From Saccharibacillus brassicae (GTDB lineage: Bacteria; Bacillota; Bacilli; Paenibacillales; Paenibacillaceae): DNA of 64,000 nt. The stretch covers positions 3,085,501 to 3,149,500 of the forward strand of contig NZ_CP041217.1 in NCBI RefSeq assembly GCF_006542275.1. Direction: 5' to 3'. The position numbers and the translations under genes are program-made. The notes under the pieces were generated by a model. The model made no database searches, had not been told where the DNA came from, and saw only the letters and a list, made by a program, of their open reading frames with translations. Below are positions 36,633 to 44,038 of the stretch, piece by piece (the first letter of the stretch is position 1; each line of letters opens with the position of its first letter).

Positions 36633-37451
36633 ATGCAAAAAACGCAGGAAATCATGGAAGCGCGCGACTTTATCGCCGCCAAGACGGAGCAGCGGCCGAC
36701 GATCGGCCTGATTCTGGGATCGGGTCTGGGCACGCTCGCCGACGAGATCGAAAACGCGGTCGTTATTCCGTACGCCGACATTCCGTATTTCGCCAAATCG
36801 GAAGCGATCGGCCACGCCAACGAGTTGGTCATCGGCCAGCTGAACGGCAAAACGGTCGTAGCGATGAAAGGGCGTTTCCATTACTATGAAGGCTATTCGC
36901 TCAAGGAAGTGACGTTCCCGGTGCGGGTCATGAAAGCGCTGGGCGTCGAGACGGTCATCGTCACGAATGCCTGCGGAGCGGTCAACACGGACTTCAAGCC
37001 GGGCGACCTGATGCTGATCAGCGACCATATCAATCTCGTCGGCGCCAATCCGCTGATCGGGCCGAACAACAGCGAGCTGGGCGTTCGGTTCCCGGACGTG
37101 TCGCAGGTCTACAATCGCGAACTGCGCGATCTGGCGCTCGAAGTGGCGTCTGAGCAGGGCACGACGCTCCGGCAGGGCGTCTACGCCTGGTGGAGCGGTC
37201 CGGCTTACGAGACGCCTGCGGAGATTCGCATGATCCGCACGCTCGGCGGCGACGCGGTCGGCATGTCCACCGTTCCGGAGACGATCGTGGCCGTGCACGG
37301 CGGCATGAAAGTGCTCGGCATCTCCTGCCTGACGAATATGGCCTGCGGTATTCTGGATCAGCCGCTCAGCCACGACGAAGTGATCGAAGTCGCGGCGCAG
37401 GTGCGGGAGAAGTTCGTGGGCTTGGTCAAAGGCATTCTGGACCGGGCGTAA
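36633..37451 (+). CDS. punA: Purine nucleoside phosphorylase (trimeric type)
   Basis: A 272-residue enzyme that splits guanosine, inosine and deoxy forms with phosphate to free base and (deoxy)ribose 1-phosphate. The signature LGSGLGTLADEIE (phosphate loop), GRFHYYEGYS, VTNACGAVN and VGMSTVPE are those of the trimeric PNP family. AGGAGG precedes the ATG, and a strong terminator follows. It is monocistronic here. The symbol follows Paenibacillus/Bacillus usage (punA/pupG). Confidence 0.95.
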   Translation: MQKTQEIMEARDFIAAKTEQRPTIGLILGSGLGTLADEIENAVVIPYADIPYFAKSEAIGHANELVIGQLNGKTVVAMKGRFHYYEGYSLKEVTFPVRVMKALGVETVIVTNACGAVNTDFKPGDLMLISDHINLVGANPLIGPNNSELGVRFPDVSQVYNRELRDLALEVASEQGTTLRQGVYAWWSGPAYETPAEIRMIRTLGGDAVGMSTVPETIVAVHGGMKVLGISCLTNMACGILDQPLSHDEVIEVAAQVREKFVGLVKGILDRA

Positions 37452-37512
37452 AAAAAGCGGGAACCGGCGGGGCGGCGAGACATTGCGGCGTCGCGGCGGG
37501 AATTGGGCATGG

Positions 37513-37557
37513 AAAAAGAGCCAGAAAACCGGATGACGGTTTTTGGGCTCTTTTTTT
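37513..37557 (+). terminator. Terminator after the purine phosphorylase gene
   Basis: AAAAAGAGCC with GGCTCTTTTTTT and AAAACCG with CGGTTTT form a long stem with a T-run. Confidence 0.9.
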
Positions 37558-37676
37558 GGGTTGTTTTGGGCGGGAGCGAATATTCGGGACGCGGTGTGCG
37601 GGGAACAGGGAGCCGCGATCCGGGTGAGCGGGCGTCGGAGCGATAGCCGATGACGCGGCGTGCGAAAAGGGAGAGG

Positions 37677-37860
37677 CTAACGAATCCTGGGCGCGCTAAG
37701 TCGTCTTTTTGGCGTGGTTTTCGAATGTAACGAATCGTGAGCACGCTAATCGGGCCAAAAGCCGGTTTTGGCCGGGAAGTCGGACGAATAGCGATATGAC
37801 GATTCGTTAGATTTGCAAAAAGGCCGGAAAATCGAAAATAGCGATAGAAGGGTTCGTTGG
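37677..37860. repeat. Quadruple-palindrome intergenic element, copy C (second sequence family)
   Basis: Four 25-bp units begin at 37677, 37727, 37786 and 37836 (spacing 50, 59, 50). Units 1-2 read TAACGAATC...CGCTAA; units 3-4 are the reverse complement, AATAGCG...TTCGTT. The two 75-bp halves are inverted copies of one another. The palindrome sequence differs from copies A and B, but the geometry is the same. The element lies between convergent pnp and tatD genes. Confidence 0.85.
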
Positions 37861-37913
37861 AGTTTGGGCGGGGCGGCGGATAGACGGGCGGTCTGCCGGC
37901 CGGGTAGGCGATG

Positions 37914-37990
37914 GACGGACAGGCGCGAGGATGTGCAGACGGGCGCGAGGATGTACACACAGGCGCGAGGGTGTGCAGACGGGCGGCGTA
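37914..37990. repeat. Degenerate tandem repeat of about 20 bp
   Basis: AGGCGCGAGGATGTGCAG and close variants follow one another three to four times. It lies between element C and the 32-bp minisatellite. Confidence 0.7.
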
Positions 37991-38036
37991 TTTACCAGCA
38001 AATCTACGCACTAGCAAACGTATGCACCGGTCAGTG

Positions 38037-38180
38037 CCCGCATCCGCGGACTCACGTACCGGCAAACGCCCGCACCCGCGGACTCACGTACCGGCAAACG
38101 CCCGCACCCGCAGACTCACGTACCGGCAAACGCCCGCATCCGCGGACTCACGTACCGGTAAACGCCCGCATCCGCCGACC
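38037..38180. repeat. Minisatellite, 32-bp unit, four and a half copies
   Basis: Units begin at 38037, 38069, 38101, 38133 and (partial) 38165. Each contains CCGCGGACTCACGTACCGGC or a near copy. It stops 30 bases before the stop codon of tatD on the minus strand. Confidence 0.92.
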
Positions 38181-38213
38181 CTCCCGCGTCCGGCTATTCG
38201 CTCCTTAACCCGT

Positions 38214-39155
38214 CTAACGCAGCGCGTAGAAACGCCGGGCGTTATCCAGCAGGATGGCGCGGGCAGCGGATTCGTCGAGTCCGCGGAGCTGCGCCCATTC
38301 GCGGCAGACGTCGGCGGTCATGGACGGATGGGTAGCGCGTCCGGAAAAAGGACCTTCGAACGGCCACGGGCCGTCGGTTTCGCTCATGACGAGCGTTTCC
38401 GGGTAGAGCCGGGCCAGGTCGCGGATTTCTTTTTCATAGAGCAGGTCCGGGGTAAAAGAAATCCGGTAGCCGCTCGCGATCATGCGCCGGACGGTGTGCT
38501 CGGAGCCTTTGAACCAGTGGAAATGCGCGCGTTCGACGCTGTATCGCTCCAGCAGGTCGCACGCGGTATCCGCATCTTCGTACACGGCGTGCAGAGCGAT
38601 CGGCAGGTCGTGCCGGGCGGCAAAAGCGACGAAGCGTTCGAGCAGCCGGACGTATCCGTCTTCGTCGAGGCTTTCGCCGCGTTCCGACGCTTCGAGCCGG
38701 CTATAGTAAGGCAGGCCGACTTCGCCGACCGCCGTCATGCGCGGCGGTTGGGCAGAATTTGAAGGCGCGGAAAGCAAACAGGGTGCTGCCGATTTCTGCA
38801 CGCCGGACGCCGTTTCGGGCGTGGACTCTGCCGGCGAAGCCTCTTCCTCTGCCTGCGCATCTGCCCGTTCGCCTATCCCCTCACTTGTCGCAGCCCGGGC
38901 TTCCATCCAGGCGAATAGCGCTTCTTCTTCCTCGGGAGTCGGCAGCGGCTGCTCGGGATGGAAGCCGTAAGCCGGGCGCACGACGTCCGGATATTGTATC
39001 GCCAGCGCCTCGGTCCGGCGCGCGGATTCCAGGTTCATCGAGACGGCAACGACAAACGCTCCACCTTCGTCCTGGAACTCGCTCAGCATGCGCGCCGCCT
39101 GCTGCGGATCGTACTGCTCCAGATGAATATGCGAATCGGCCAATTTGGCGCTCAT
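38214..39155 (-). CDS. TatD-family metal-dependent hydrolase
   Basis: A 313-residue TIM-barrel deoxyribonuclease-like protein. Metal ligands are visible in DSHIHLE (His9, His11), GEVGLPYY, ALHAVYED, HFHWF-like and SETDGPWPF segments. TatD proteins usually have about 255-260 residues; the extra length is a Glu/Ala/Ser-rich insertion at about 85-130, probably a surface loop. AGGAGG precedes the ATG at 39155. The role is most likely DNA end processing or general hydrolase; substrate not proven. Confidence 0.88.
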   Translation of the reverse strand: MSAKLADSHIHLEQYDPQQAARMLSEFQDEGGAFVVAVSMNLESARRTEALAIQYPDVVRPAYGFHPEQPLPTPEEEEALFAWMEARAATSEGIGERADAQAEEEASPAESTPETASGVQKSAAPCLLSAPSNSAQPPRMTAVGEVGLPYYSRLEASERGESLDEDGYVRLLERFVAFAARHDLPIALHAVYEDADTACDLLERYSVERAHFHWFKGSEHTVRRMIASGYRISFTPDLLYEKEIRDLARLYPETLVMSETDGPWPFEGPFSGRATHPSMTADVCREWAQLRGLDESAARAILLDNARRFYALR

Positions 39156-39250
39156 GGCGGACGAACCTCCTGTCGTTTTTTTATATGAAAAAAAGCGGCG
39201 GGGCGCAAAGGGCAGGGCGAAAAAGGACGGGCCGTCCGGACCCTTTAAAA

Positions 39251-39274
39251 CCCAAACCCAAACCCAAACCCAAA
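39251..39274. repeat. Hexanucleotide CCCAAA repeat, four copies
   Basis: Four perfect CCCAAA units lie in the tatD upstream region, directly to the left of element D. Confidence 0.85.
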
Positions 39275-39277
39275 CTA

Positions 39278-39466
39278 AAATGTGTGCAAAATGACAACAT
39301 TTTATACCGAAACAAGCCGATTTTGCGAAAAAGTGTTCATTATGCTCACATTTTCCGCGAAAATCGGCCCAAAACGTACTTAAAGCTCGGATTTGTTGTC
39401 ATTTTGATCACTTTTCGCTAAAAAATCGGATTTCCGGGTGAAAATGTTGACGAAAGGTCAACATTC
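39278..39466. repeat. Quadruple-palindrome intergenic element, copy D (third sequence family)
   Basis: Units begin at about 39278, 39329, 39391 and 39442 (spacing 51, 62, 51). Unit 4, AATGTTGACGAAAGGTCAACATT, is an almost perfect palindrome; units 1-2 (AAATGTG...CACATTT or CAACATTT) are inverted relative to 3-4. Spacers also match: CCGAAACAAGCCGATTTTGCG in half 1 and a similar reverse complement in half 2. Same architecture as the copies at 8876, 13833 and 37677. Confidence 0.85.
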
Positions 39467-39480
39467 CCTCAGCCTACGCT

Positions 39481-39660
39481 GCGACTGCGACTGCGACTGC
39501 GACTGCGACTGCGACTGCGACTGCGACTGCGACTGCGACTGCGACTGCGACTGCGACTGCGACTGCGACTGCGACTGCGACTGCGACTGCGACTGCGACT
39601 GCGACTGCGACTGCGACTGCGACTGCGACTGCGACTGCGACTGCGACTGCGGCTGCGGCT
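39481..39660. repeat. Microsatellite: 28 perfect GCGACT hexamers plus two GCGGCT
   Basis: The run starts at 39481 and stays in perfect phase to 39648, then has two variant units. It lies 11 bases beyond the stop codon of the thiamine ATPase gene on the minus strand. All frames through it code dipeptide repeats (Cys-Asp, Arg-Leu, Arg-Ser and so on), which I regard as non-genic. Confidence 0.97.
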
Positions 39661-39671
39661 GCGAGGCCGTC

Positions 39672-40703
39672 TTACCCTCTCGCAGCCGCGTCGCGGCTTT
39701 TGCGCTGCTCTTCCTTCATCAGTCCGGTCAGTTCGCGGCGCAGCGCCAGAAATTCCGGCGTTTCCGCGATCTCTTCGCGGCGCGGGCGCGGGAACGGGAC
39801 TTCGATCCGCCGAAGCACGGCGGAAGGGCGGCCGGACAGCACATAGATCGTGTCCGACAGCAGCAGCGCTTCCTCGATATGGTGCGTGACGAACAGCACG
39901 GAGCGCCGCGTCTCTTCCCAAATATCGAGCAGCCACGCTTGCATCTCGCTGCGGGTAAAAGCGTCGAGCGCGCTGAACGGCTCGTCGAGGCACATAAGTT
40001 CGTGCGGACTGAGCAGCGCGCGCACAAAGGCCGCGCGCTGCTGCATGCCGCCCGACAGCATGTGCGGATACGCCTGCTCGAAGCCGGCGAGACCGGCGCG
40101 CGCCATCCAGCGGCGGGCTTCTTCGAGCGTCTCCCGGCGCGAGGCGCCGTTGATCTCGCGGTCGAGGATCACGTTGCTTTCGATCGTGCGCCAGGGAAGC
40201 AGCGCCGGCTGCTGCGGCATGTAGGCGATATGGCCGCGCTCGCCGGTAATGACCCGGCCGTCCAGCGCGATCTCGCCGGCGTCCGGCCGAAGCAGTCCGC
40301 CGATGAGGTGGAACAGCGTGCTTTTGCCGGAACCGGACGGTCCGATCAGGCTGACGAACTCGCCCTCGCGCACTTCGAGCGAGACGCCGCCGATGACGGG
40401 CAGCGGCTTGCGTCGGCTGCCGAACGATTTGCTTACGCCGGACAGCGCCAGCTTGACCGGCGAATCGTGCCCGCCTCCGGAAGCGGCTCGCAGCTGCGCG
40501 TGTTCTCCGTCAGCGTTCCTGCCGCCGGATTCAAGCCGGCGGCCCGCATCCGCTCCGGCACCGCTCCCGCCGTTCTCTACCCCGCGCCGCGAATCGCTCT
40601 CGCCATGCTCTACCTCGCGACGCGCACCGCTCCCGAGCCTACCGTCGTCTCCGACTCTTTTAACCGGCAGGCCGTTCTCTTCGATTCCGCTCATCCCGCT
40701 CAT
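39672..40703 (-). CDS. thiZ: Thiamine-precursor ABC transporter ATPase (ThiZ-like)
   Basis: A 343-residue protein. The ABC domain starts near residue 90: Walker A GPSGSGKST, signature LSGGMQQR, Walker B LMCLDEPFSALD and H-loop VTHH. This is the SsuB/TauB-type subfamily used by ThiXYZ systems. The first 85 residues are a charged Gly/Arg-rich linker without a domain, unusual for the family. ATG at 40703 overlaps the permease stop as ATGA, which decides the start; the frame is open upstream only inside the permease gene. It is the last gene of the TPP-riboswitch operon. The gene symbol rests on context. Confidence 0.85.
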   Translation of the reverse strand: MSGMSGIEENGLPVKRVGDDGRLGSGARREVEHGESDSRRGVENGGSGAGADAGRRLESGGRNADGEHAQLRAASGGGHDSPVKLALSGVSKSFGSRRKPLPVIGGVSLEVREGEFVSLIGPSGSGKSTLFHLIGGLLRPDAGEIALDGRVITGERGHIAYMPQQPALLPWRTIESNVILDREINGASRRETLEEARRWMARAGLAGFEQAYPHMLSGGMQQRAAFVRALLSPHELMCLDEPFSALDAFTRSEMQAWLLDIWEETRRSVLFVTHHIEEALLLSDTIYVLSGRPSAVLRRIEVPFPRPRREEIAETPEFLALRRELTGLMKEEQRKSRDAAARG

Positions 40704-41500
40704 TCCGCTTCGCCTCCTTCCGCGTTCCCGCTTCGGCGTCCGCCGCGCACGACGAGCCGCTCGATCAGCGTGACCAGCAGGAACAGCAGCAGGCTGAGCG
40801 CGACGATGATCACGATGGCGGCGAAGATGCGGTCGGTGCGAAACGCCGATTTTTGCAAAATCATGTAATAGCCGATTCCTTTTTGCGCGCCGATCCATTC
40901 CGCGATAACGGCGCCCATGACGCTGTACGTCGCGGCGATGCGCAGTCCCGAGAACAGGGAGGGCAGGGCGTGGGGGAACTCCAGTTTACGGAAAATTTGC
41001 ACCCGTTTCGCCCCGATCATGCGCATGTAGTTCAGCATCGTCCGGTCGGTCTGCGCGAATCCGTCCATCGCCGAGACGGCGACGGGGAAAAAGCACACGA
41101 GCGTAATGACGATAATTTTCGGCAGCAGGCCGAAGCCGAACCAGATCATGAGCAGCGGCGCAAGCGCGATCGTCGGCACGTTCTGGCTCAGGATCAGCAG
41201 CGGATAGAGCGCCGATTTGAGCAGGGGCACCAGATGCAGCAGGCAGGCGACCAGCAGGCCGACCGTCGAGCCGATCGCGAATCCGATCAGCGTCAGCCGC
41301 AGCGTGGACAGCGTGTGCATCCAGAGCGAGTCCGCGCTGCGCGAAGCTTCGCCGGCGATCAGCGAAGGAGACGGCAGAATCCACGCTTCGATCGCGAAGA
41401 AGCGGACCGCCATCTCCCACACGAACAAAAACAAGAGGACCGCCACGAAGGGCGGCCACGCGGAGCGGAACCATCGGCCGAGCGTCAAGCGCAGGCTCAT
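40700..41500 (-). CDS. thiX: Thiamine-precursor ABC transporter permease (ThiX-like)
   Basis: A 266-residue inner-membrane protein with about six membrane segments and the coupling loop NYMRMIGAKRVQIFRKLEFPHALPSLF pattern of the SsuC/TauC/ThiX permeases. It overlaps the genes on both sides by four bases. With ThiY and ThiZ it should import hydroxymethylpyrimidine, formylaminopyrimidine or thiamine. Confidence 0.88.
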   Translation of the reverse strand: MSLRLTLGRWFRSAWPPFVAVLLFLFVWEMAVRFFAIEAWILPSPSLIAGEASRSADSLWMHTLSTLRLTLIGFAIGSTVGLLVACLLHLVPLLKSALYPLLILSQNVPTIALAPLLMIWFGFGLLPKIIVITLVCFFPVAVSAMDGFAQTDRTMLNYMRMIGAKRVQIFRKLEFPHALPSLFSGLRIAATYSVMGAVIAEWIGAQKGIGYYMILQKSAFRTDRIFAAIVIIVALSLLLFLLVTLIERLVVRGGRRSGNAEGGEAE

Positions 41501-41796
41501 GGACGGTATTTGGCGGTCAGACGTTCGATGCTGATCCCGTCCGGACTCGGATAATGCGCGATTTTGATCTGGGAGATGACACTCGGCGCGCCGGCTTCGG
41601 TCAGCGCTTCATGCATCTGCCGCACGATCTCGAGCAGTTCCGGCAGTTCGCCTTCCATGGTCGTCTCCAGCGCGTGTACCTCGTATTTGACGCCGGAGCG
41701 CTGGATCACTTCGATCGCTTTGTCCACGTAGGGGATGGAGTCTTCGCCGTTCGGCGTCTTCGGGATAACCTGAATGCTAAGCAGGGTCGCTGCCAT
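41497..41796 (-). CDS. Thiamine-binding protein, MTH1187/YkoF-like (COG0011)
   Basis: A 99-residue ferredoxin-like-fold protein. The opening LLSIQVIPKTPNGEDSIPYVDKAIEVI and the later VHALETTMEGE match the MTH1187 family, members of which bind thiamine or its precursor. It has no signal peptide, so it acts in the cytoplasm. Its place inside a TPP-riboswitch transport operon supports a role in binding the imported pyrimidine or thiamine. GAGGAAG lies before the ATG. Confidence 0.85.
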   Translation of the reverse strand: MAATLLSIQVIPKTPNGEDSIPYVDKAIEVIQRSGVKYEVHALETTMEGELPELLEIVRQMHEALTEAGAPSVISQIKIAHYPSPDGISIERLTAKYRP

Positions 41797-41876
41797 AAAC
41801 CATCTTCCTCTCTGGGCTGAATTTTATCTGGATTCTATCCGAATCTTGTCCGAATCGGACCCGACCCGGAGTGCTT

Positions 41877-42938
41877 CTATTTCGCTGTCGGCAGATAGTC
41901 GTTGGTGAACGCCTTCGTGGAATCGAATTCGCCTTCGAGCAGGTTCTGCGAACTCATCCACTTGCCGTAGTTGTCCCATACTTCCGGCTTCTGCATGCCC
42001 CATTGGTCCGCGTCGTCGCGGTATTTCGGGCTGAGCCATTCCTGGCTCGCTTTGACCAGTTCGGGATCAAGGTCCGGCACGGCCTGGATCAGGATATCCG
42101 CCGCTTCGGCCGGATGGTCGATCGCGTATTCGTAGCCTTCGCTCGTCGCTTTCATGAACGCTTTGACCAGTTCCGGGTCGTCCGCGATCTGCTTCTCGTT
42201 CGTCGCGATGACCGGCGTGTAGTAGTCGAGACTGTCGGAATAATCCTTGACGTACAGCATGTCGATCGGTTCGCCGCGCAGCTTCGCTTCGATGCCTGTC
42301 CAGGCGTAGAAGATCCAGGCGAAGTCGATATCGCGTTTGACCGCGGTGAAGAAGTCGGCGTCGCCCATGTTGATGTTTTCCACTTTGGACACGTCCGCGC
42401 CTTCCTGGTCCATGATCGATTTCATGACCGCCGCTTCGACCGGGGAACCCCAGCCGCCGTACCGTTTGCCTTCGAAGTCTTTGGGCGATTTGATGTTCCG
42501 GTCGGTCGGAGCCGCGAAGCCGGACGTATTATGCTGGATGACCGCGGCGAGCGAGACGAGCGGAACGCCCTGGACGCGCGCCTGCGTGATGCTTTCCTGG
42601 TAGCTGATGCCGAACGGCACTTCGCCCGAAGCGACCATCTGGTCCGCGCCGCCGGCACCCGGCTGCAGGATCGTGACCTTCAAGCCTTCCTGTTCGTAAA
42701 AACCTTGATCCACCGCGGCATACAGGCCGGTGTGGTTCGTATTCGGCGTCCAGTCCAGCACGACGCTTACGTCGCGCAGCGTCTGCGCTTCGCCGCCATC
42801 CGCCGCTTTCGGGTCACCGGTCGCCGCAGGCGTTCCGCCGCCGGCACCGCCCGAGCAGGCGGTCAGCGCCAGCAGCAGCGCCGCGAGCGGAGCCGTCCAT
42901 TTTATTCTTTTGCCGATCCCCTTGTGCGTGCTTCTCAT
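41877..42938 (-). CDS. thiY: Thiamine-precursor ABC transporter substrate-binding lipoprotein (ThiY-like)
   Basis: A 353-residue lipoprotein with signal peptide and lipobox LTAC (Cys28), then a Gly/Ala linker and an NMT1/THI5-type binding domain (VVLDWTPNTNHTGLYAAVDQGFYEQEGL). Known ThiY binds N-formyl-4-amino-5-aminomethyl-2-methylpyrimidine; the sequence does not by itself separate this from HMP. AGGAGAC precedes the ATG. It is the first gene after the TPP riboswitch. Confidence 0.9.
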   Translation of the reverse strand: MRSTHKGIGKRIKWTAPLAALLLALTACSGGAGGGTPAATGDPKAADGGEAQTLRDVSVVLDWTPNTNHTGLYAAVDQGFYEQEGLKVTILQPGAGGADQMVASGEVPFGISYQESITQARVQGVPLVSLAAVIQHNTSGFAAPTDRNIKSPKDFEGKRYGGWGSPVEAAVMKSIMDQEGADVSKVENINMGDADFFTAVKRDIDFAWIFYAWTGIEAKLRGEPIDMLYVKDYSDSLDYYTPVIATNEKQIADDPELVKAFMKATSEGYEYAIDHPAEAADILIQAVPDLDPELVKASQEWLSPKYRDDADQWGMQKPEVWDNYGKWMSSQNLLEGEFDSTKAFTNDYLPTAK

Positions 42939-42991
42939 TTCTCTGTCTCCTTCAACCGTATTGCCCGCTGCTTCATGCCCGCCGGAACGCC

Positions 42992-43018
42992 AAAAAAGCG
43001 CCCCGGATTCCGGGACGC
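42992..43018 (-). terminator. Terminator of the TPP riboswitch
   Basis: On the minus strand GCGTCCCGGA pairs with TCCGGGGCGC, followed by TTTTTT. It lies between the aptamer and the thiY start, as in transcription-terminating TPP switches. Confidence 0.85.
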
Positions 43019-43077
43019 GTCACGTCGATGCAAGCTGCGGGTCCCGATCGAGAAGCTAGATGGGGCAAACACGCTTA

Positions 43078-43172
43078 AACGTTCCTACGCTGGCATTACC
43101 CAGATCAGGTATAAGGGTCAGTATCTGCTTGGGATACACTCTCAGCCGGCCTTGCTTCCGGCACCCCCCGGG
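43078..43172 (-). promoter_or_regulatory. TPP (thi-box) riboswitch
   Basis: On the minus strand the conserved words appear in order: GGGGTGCC, GGCTGAGAG, ACCCTTATACCTGATCTGG and GTAATGCCAGCGTAGGA. Binding of thiamine pyrophosphate should promote the terminator at 42992 and switch off the uptake operon. Confidence 0.97.
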
Positions 43173-43204
43173 GGTTATGAATTTGTCGGGTTTGCTTCGG
43201 AGTC

Positions 43205-43233
43205 ATTATAGCCTTTAAAAGAAAAGCTGTCCA
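43205..43233 (-). promoter_or_regulatory. Promoter of the thiamine uptake operon
   Basis: On the minus strand TGGACA and TATAAT are separated by exactly 17 bases and lie about 35 bases before the riboswitch. Confidence 0.8.
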
Positions 43234-43261
43234 GCGAACGAATCGATTCGGTAAGCATCCG

Positions 43262-43285
43262 GTTCACTTTCGTCTATTCGGGTAC
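43262..43285 (+). promoter_or_regulatory. Possible sigma-B-like promoter of the general stress protein gene
   Basis: GTTCAC and GGGTAC are 12 bases apart, close to the sigma-B consensus GTTTAA-N12-14-GGGTAT. A weak sigma-A reading (TTCACT, TACTAA) overlaps it. Confidence 0.35.
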
Positions 43286-43350
43286 TTACTAATAGAGAGA
43301 CGAACCACTGTAGCTCGAATACACCCATCTTGCTTAGGAGGCTTTATACC

Positions 43351-43767
43351 ATGGACCAACAACAATTGGAACAAAAAATTACGGAAACTTTGGAACGTAA
43401 CCGTTTCGGATCTTTCGCCACGGTCGAAGGCGGCCGTCCGAAAGTACGTTACATGACCGTATTCAATGAAGGCATGACCATCTATCTGGTCACCAGCTCC
43501 CAGACGCACAAAGTCGAAGAATTGGAGAAGAACCCAAACGTGGCGCTGCTGCTCGGCTTCGAACAAGGCGGAACGCAGGACGAAGTCCAGGTCGAAGGTA
43601 CGGCCGAAATTACGCGTGACGAAGAGCTGCGCAAAAAGCTGTGGCACGATTCGTTCGAGCAGTGGCTCGAAGGACCGGAAGATCCGAATTACGTCGTGAT
43701 CAAAATCACGCCTTCGCGTGCGGAATACGCCAAAAGCAAACACGAAGTGGAAGTTTGGGAAGGCTAA
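43351..43767 (+). CDS. General stress protein 26-like, pyridoxamine 5'-phosphate oxidase fold
   Basis: A 138-residue split-barrel flavin-binding protein. The sequence FGSFATVEGGRPKVRYMTVFNEGMTIYL followed by KVEELEKNPNVALLLG is that of the GS26/YdaG-type family. Members bind FMN or FAD; the physiological reaction is not settled. ATG at 43351 has TTAGGAGGC upstream; the frame is open earlier without a site. B. subtilis YdaG is a sigma-B-dependent stress protein, and a sigma-B-like promoter is seen here. Confidence 0.88.
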   Translation: MDQQQLEQKITETLERNRFGSFATVEGGRPKVRYMTVFNEGMTIYLVTSSQTHKVEELEKNPNVALLLGFEQGGTQDEVQVEGTAEITRDEELRKKLWHDSFEQWLEGPEDPNYVVIKITPSRAEYAKSKHEVEVWEG

Positions 43768-43800
43768 ACCTCTTCTGAACGCATAAGTCAATTGTTGTAT

Positions 43801-43844
43801 AAAAAGCTCCGAATCGGCCCAGTGGCGCCGGTCGGAGCTTTTTT
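43801..43844 (+). terminator. Terminator after the stress protein gene
   Basis: AAAAAGCTCCGA and TCGGAGCTTTTTT form a strong stem. Confidence 0.9.
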
Positions 43845-44038
43845 GTATGAGAATTGTGTGAAATTGTTTTGATAATCAGCTAAAAGGTCTAAAAAATAAG
43901 TCGAAAGAACCCGATTCTAAAAGAGGGGCACTGGGTAATAGGTGAAGATTGAATCGCTTGCTGTCTAGGTTAAAGGAACCGGTTTTTTGGTCGGAGTGGA
44001 TATTGCGTCAATTATAAGTTTTGGGGGGTTCCTTAAGT

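Noticed and set aside
39251..39274. Telomere-like CCCAAA repeat
   Set aside because: Four hexamers in a bacterial intergenic region do not indicate a chromosome end; genes continue on both sides.
39438..40868. Plus-strand reading frame starting with a long Cys-Asp dipeptide repeat, or minus-strand Arg-Ser repeat protein
   Set aside because: It is only the GCGACT microsatellite read in frame and then the antisense of thiZ; there is no ribosome site and no conserved domain.
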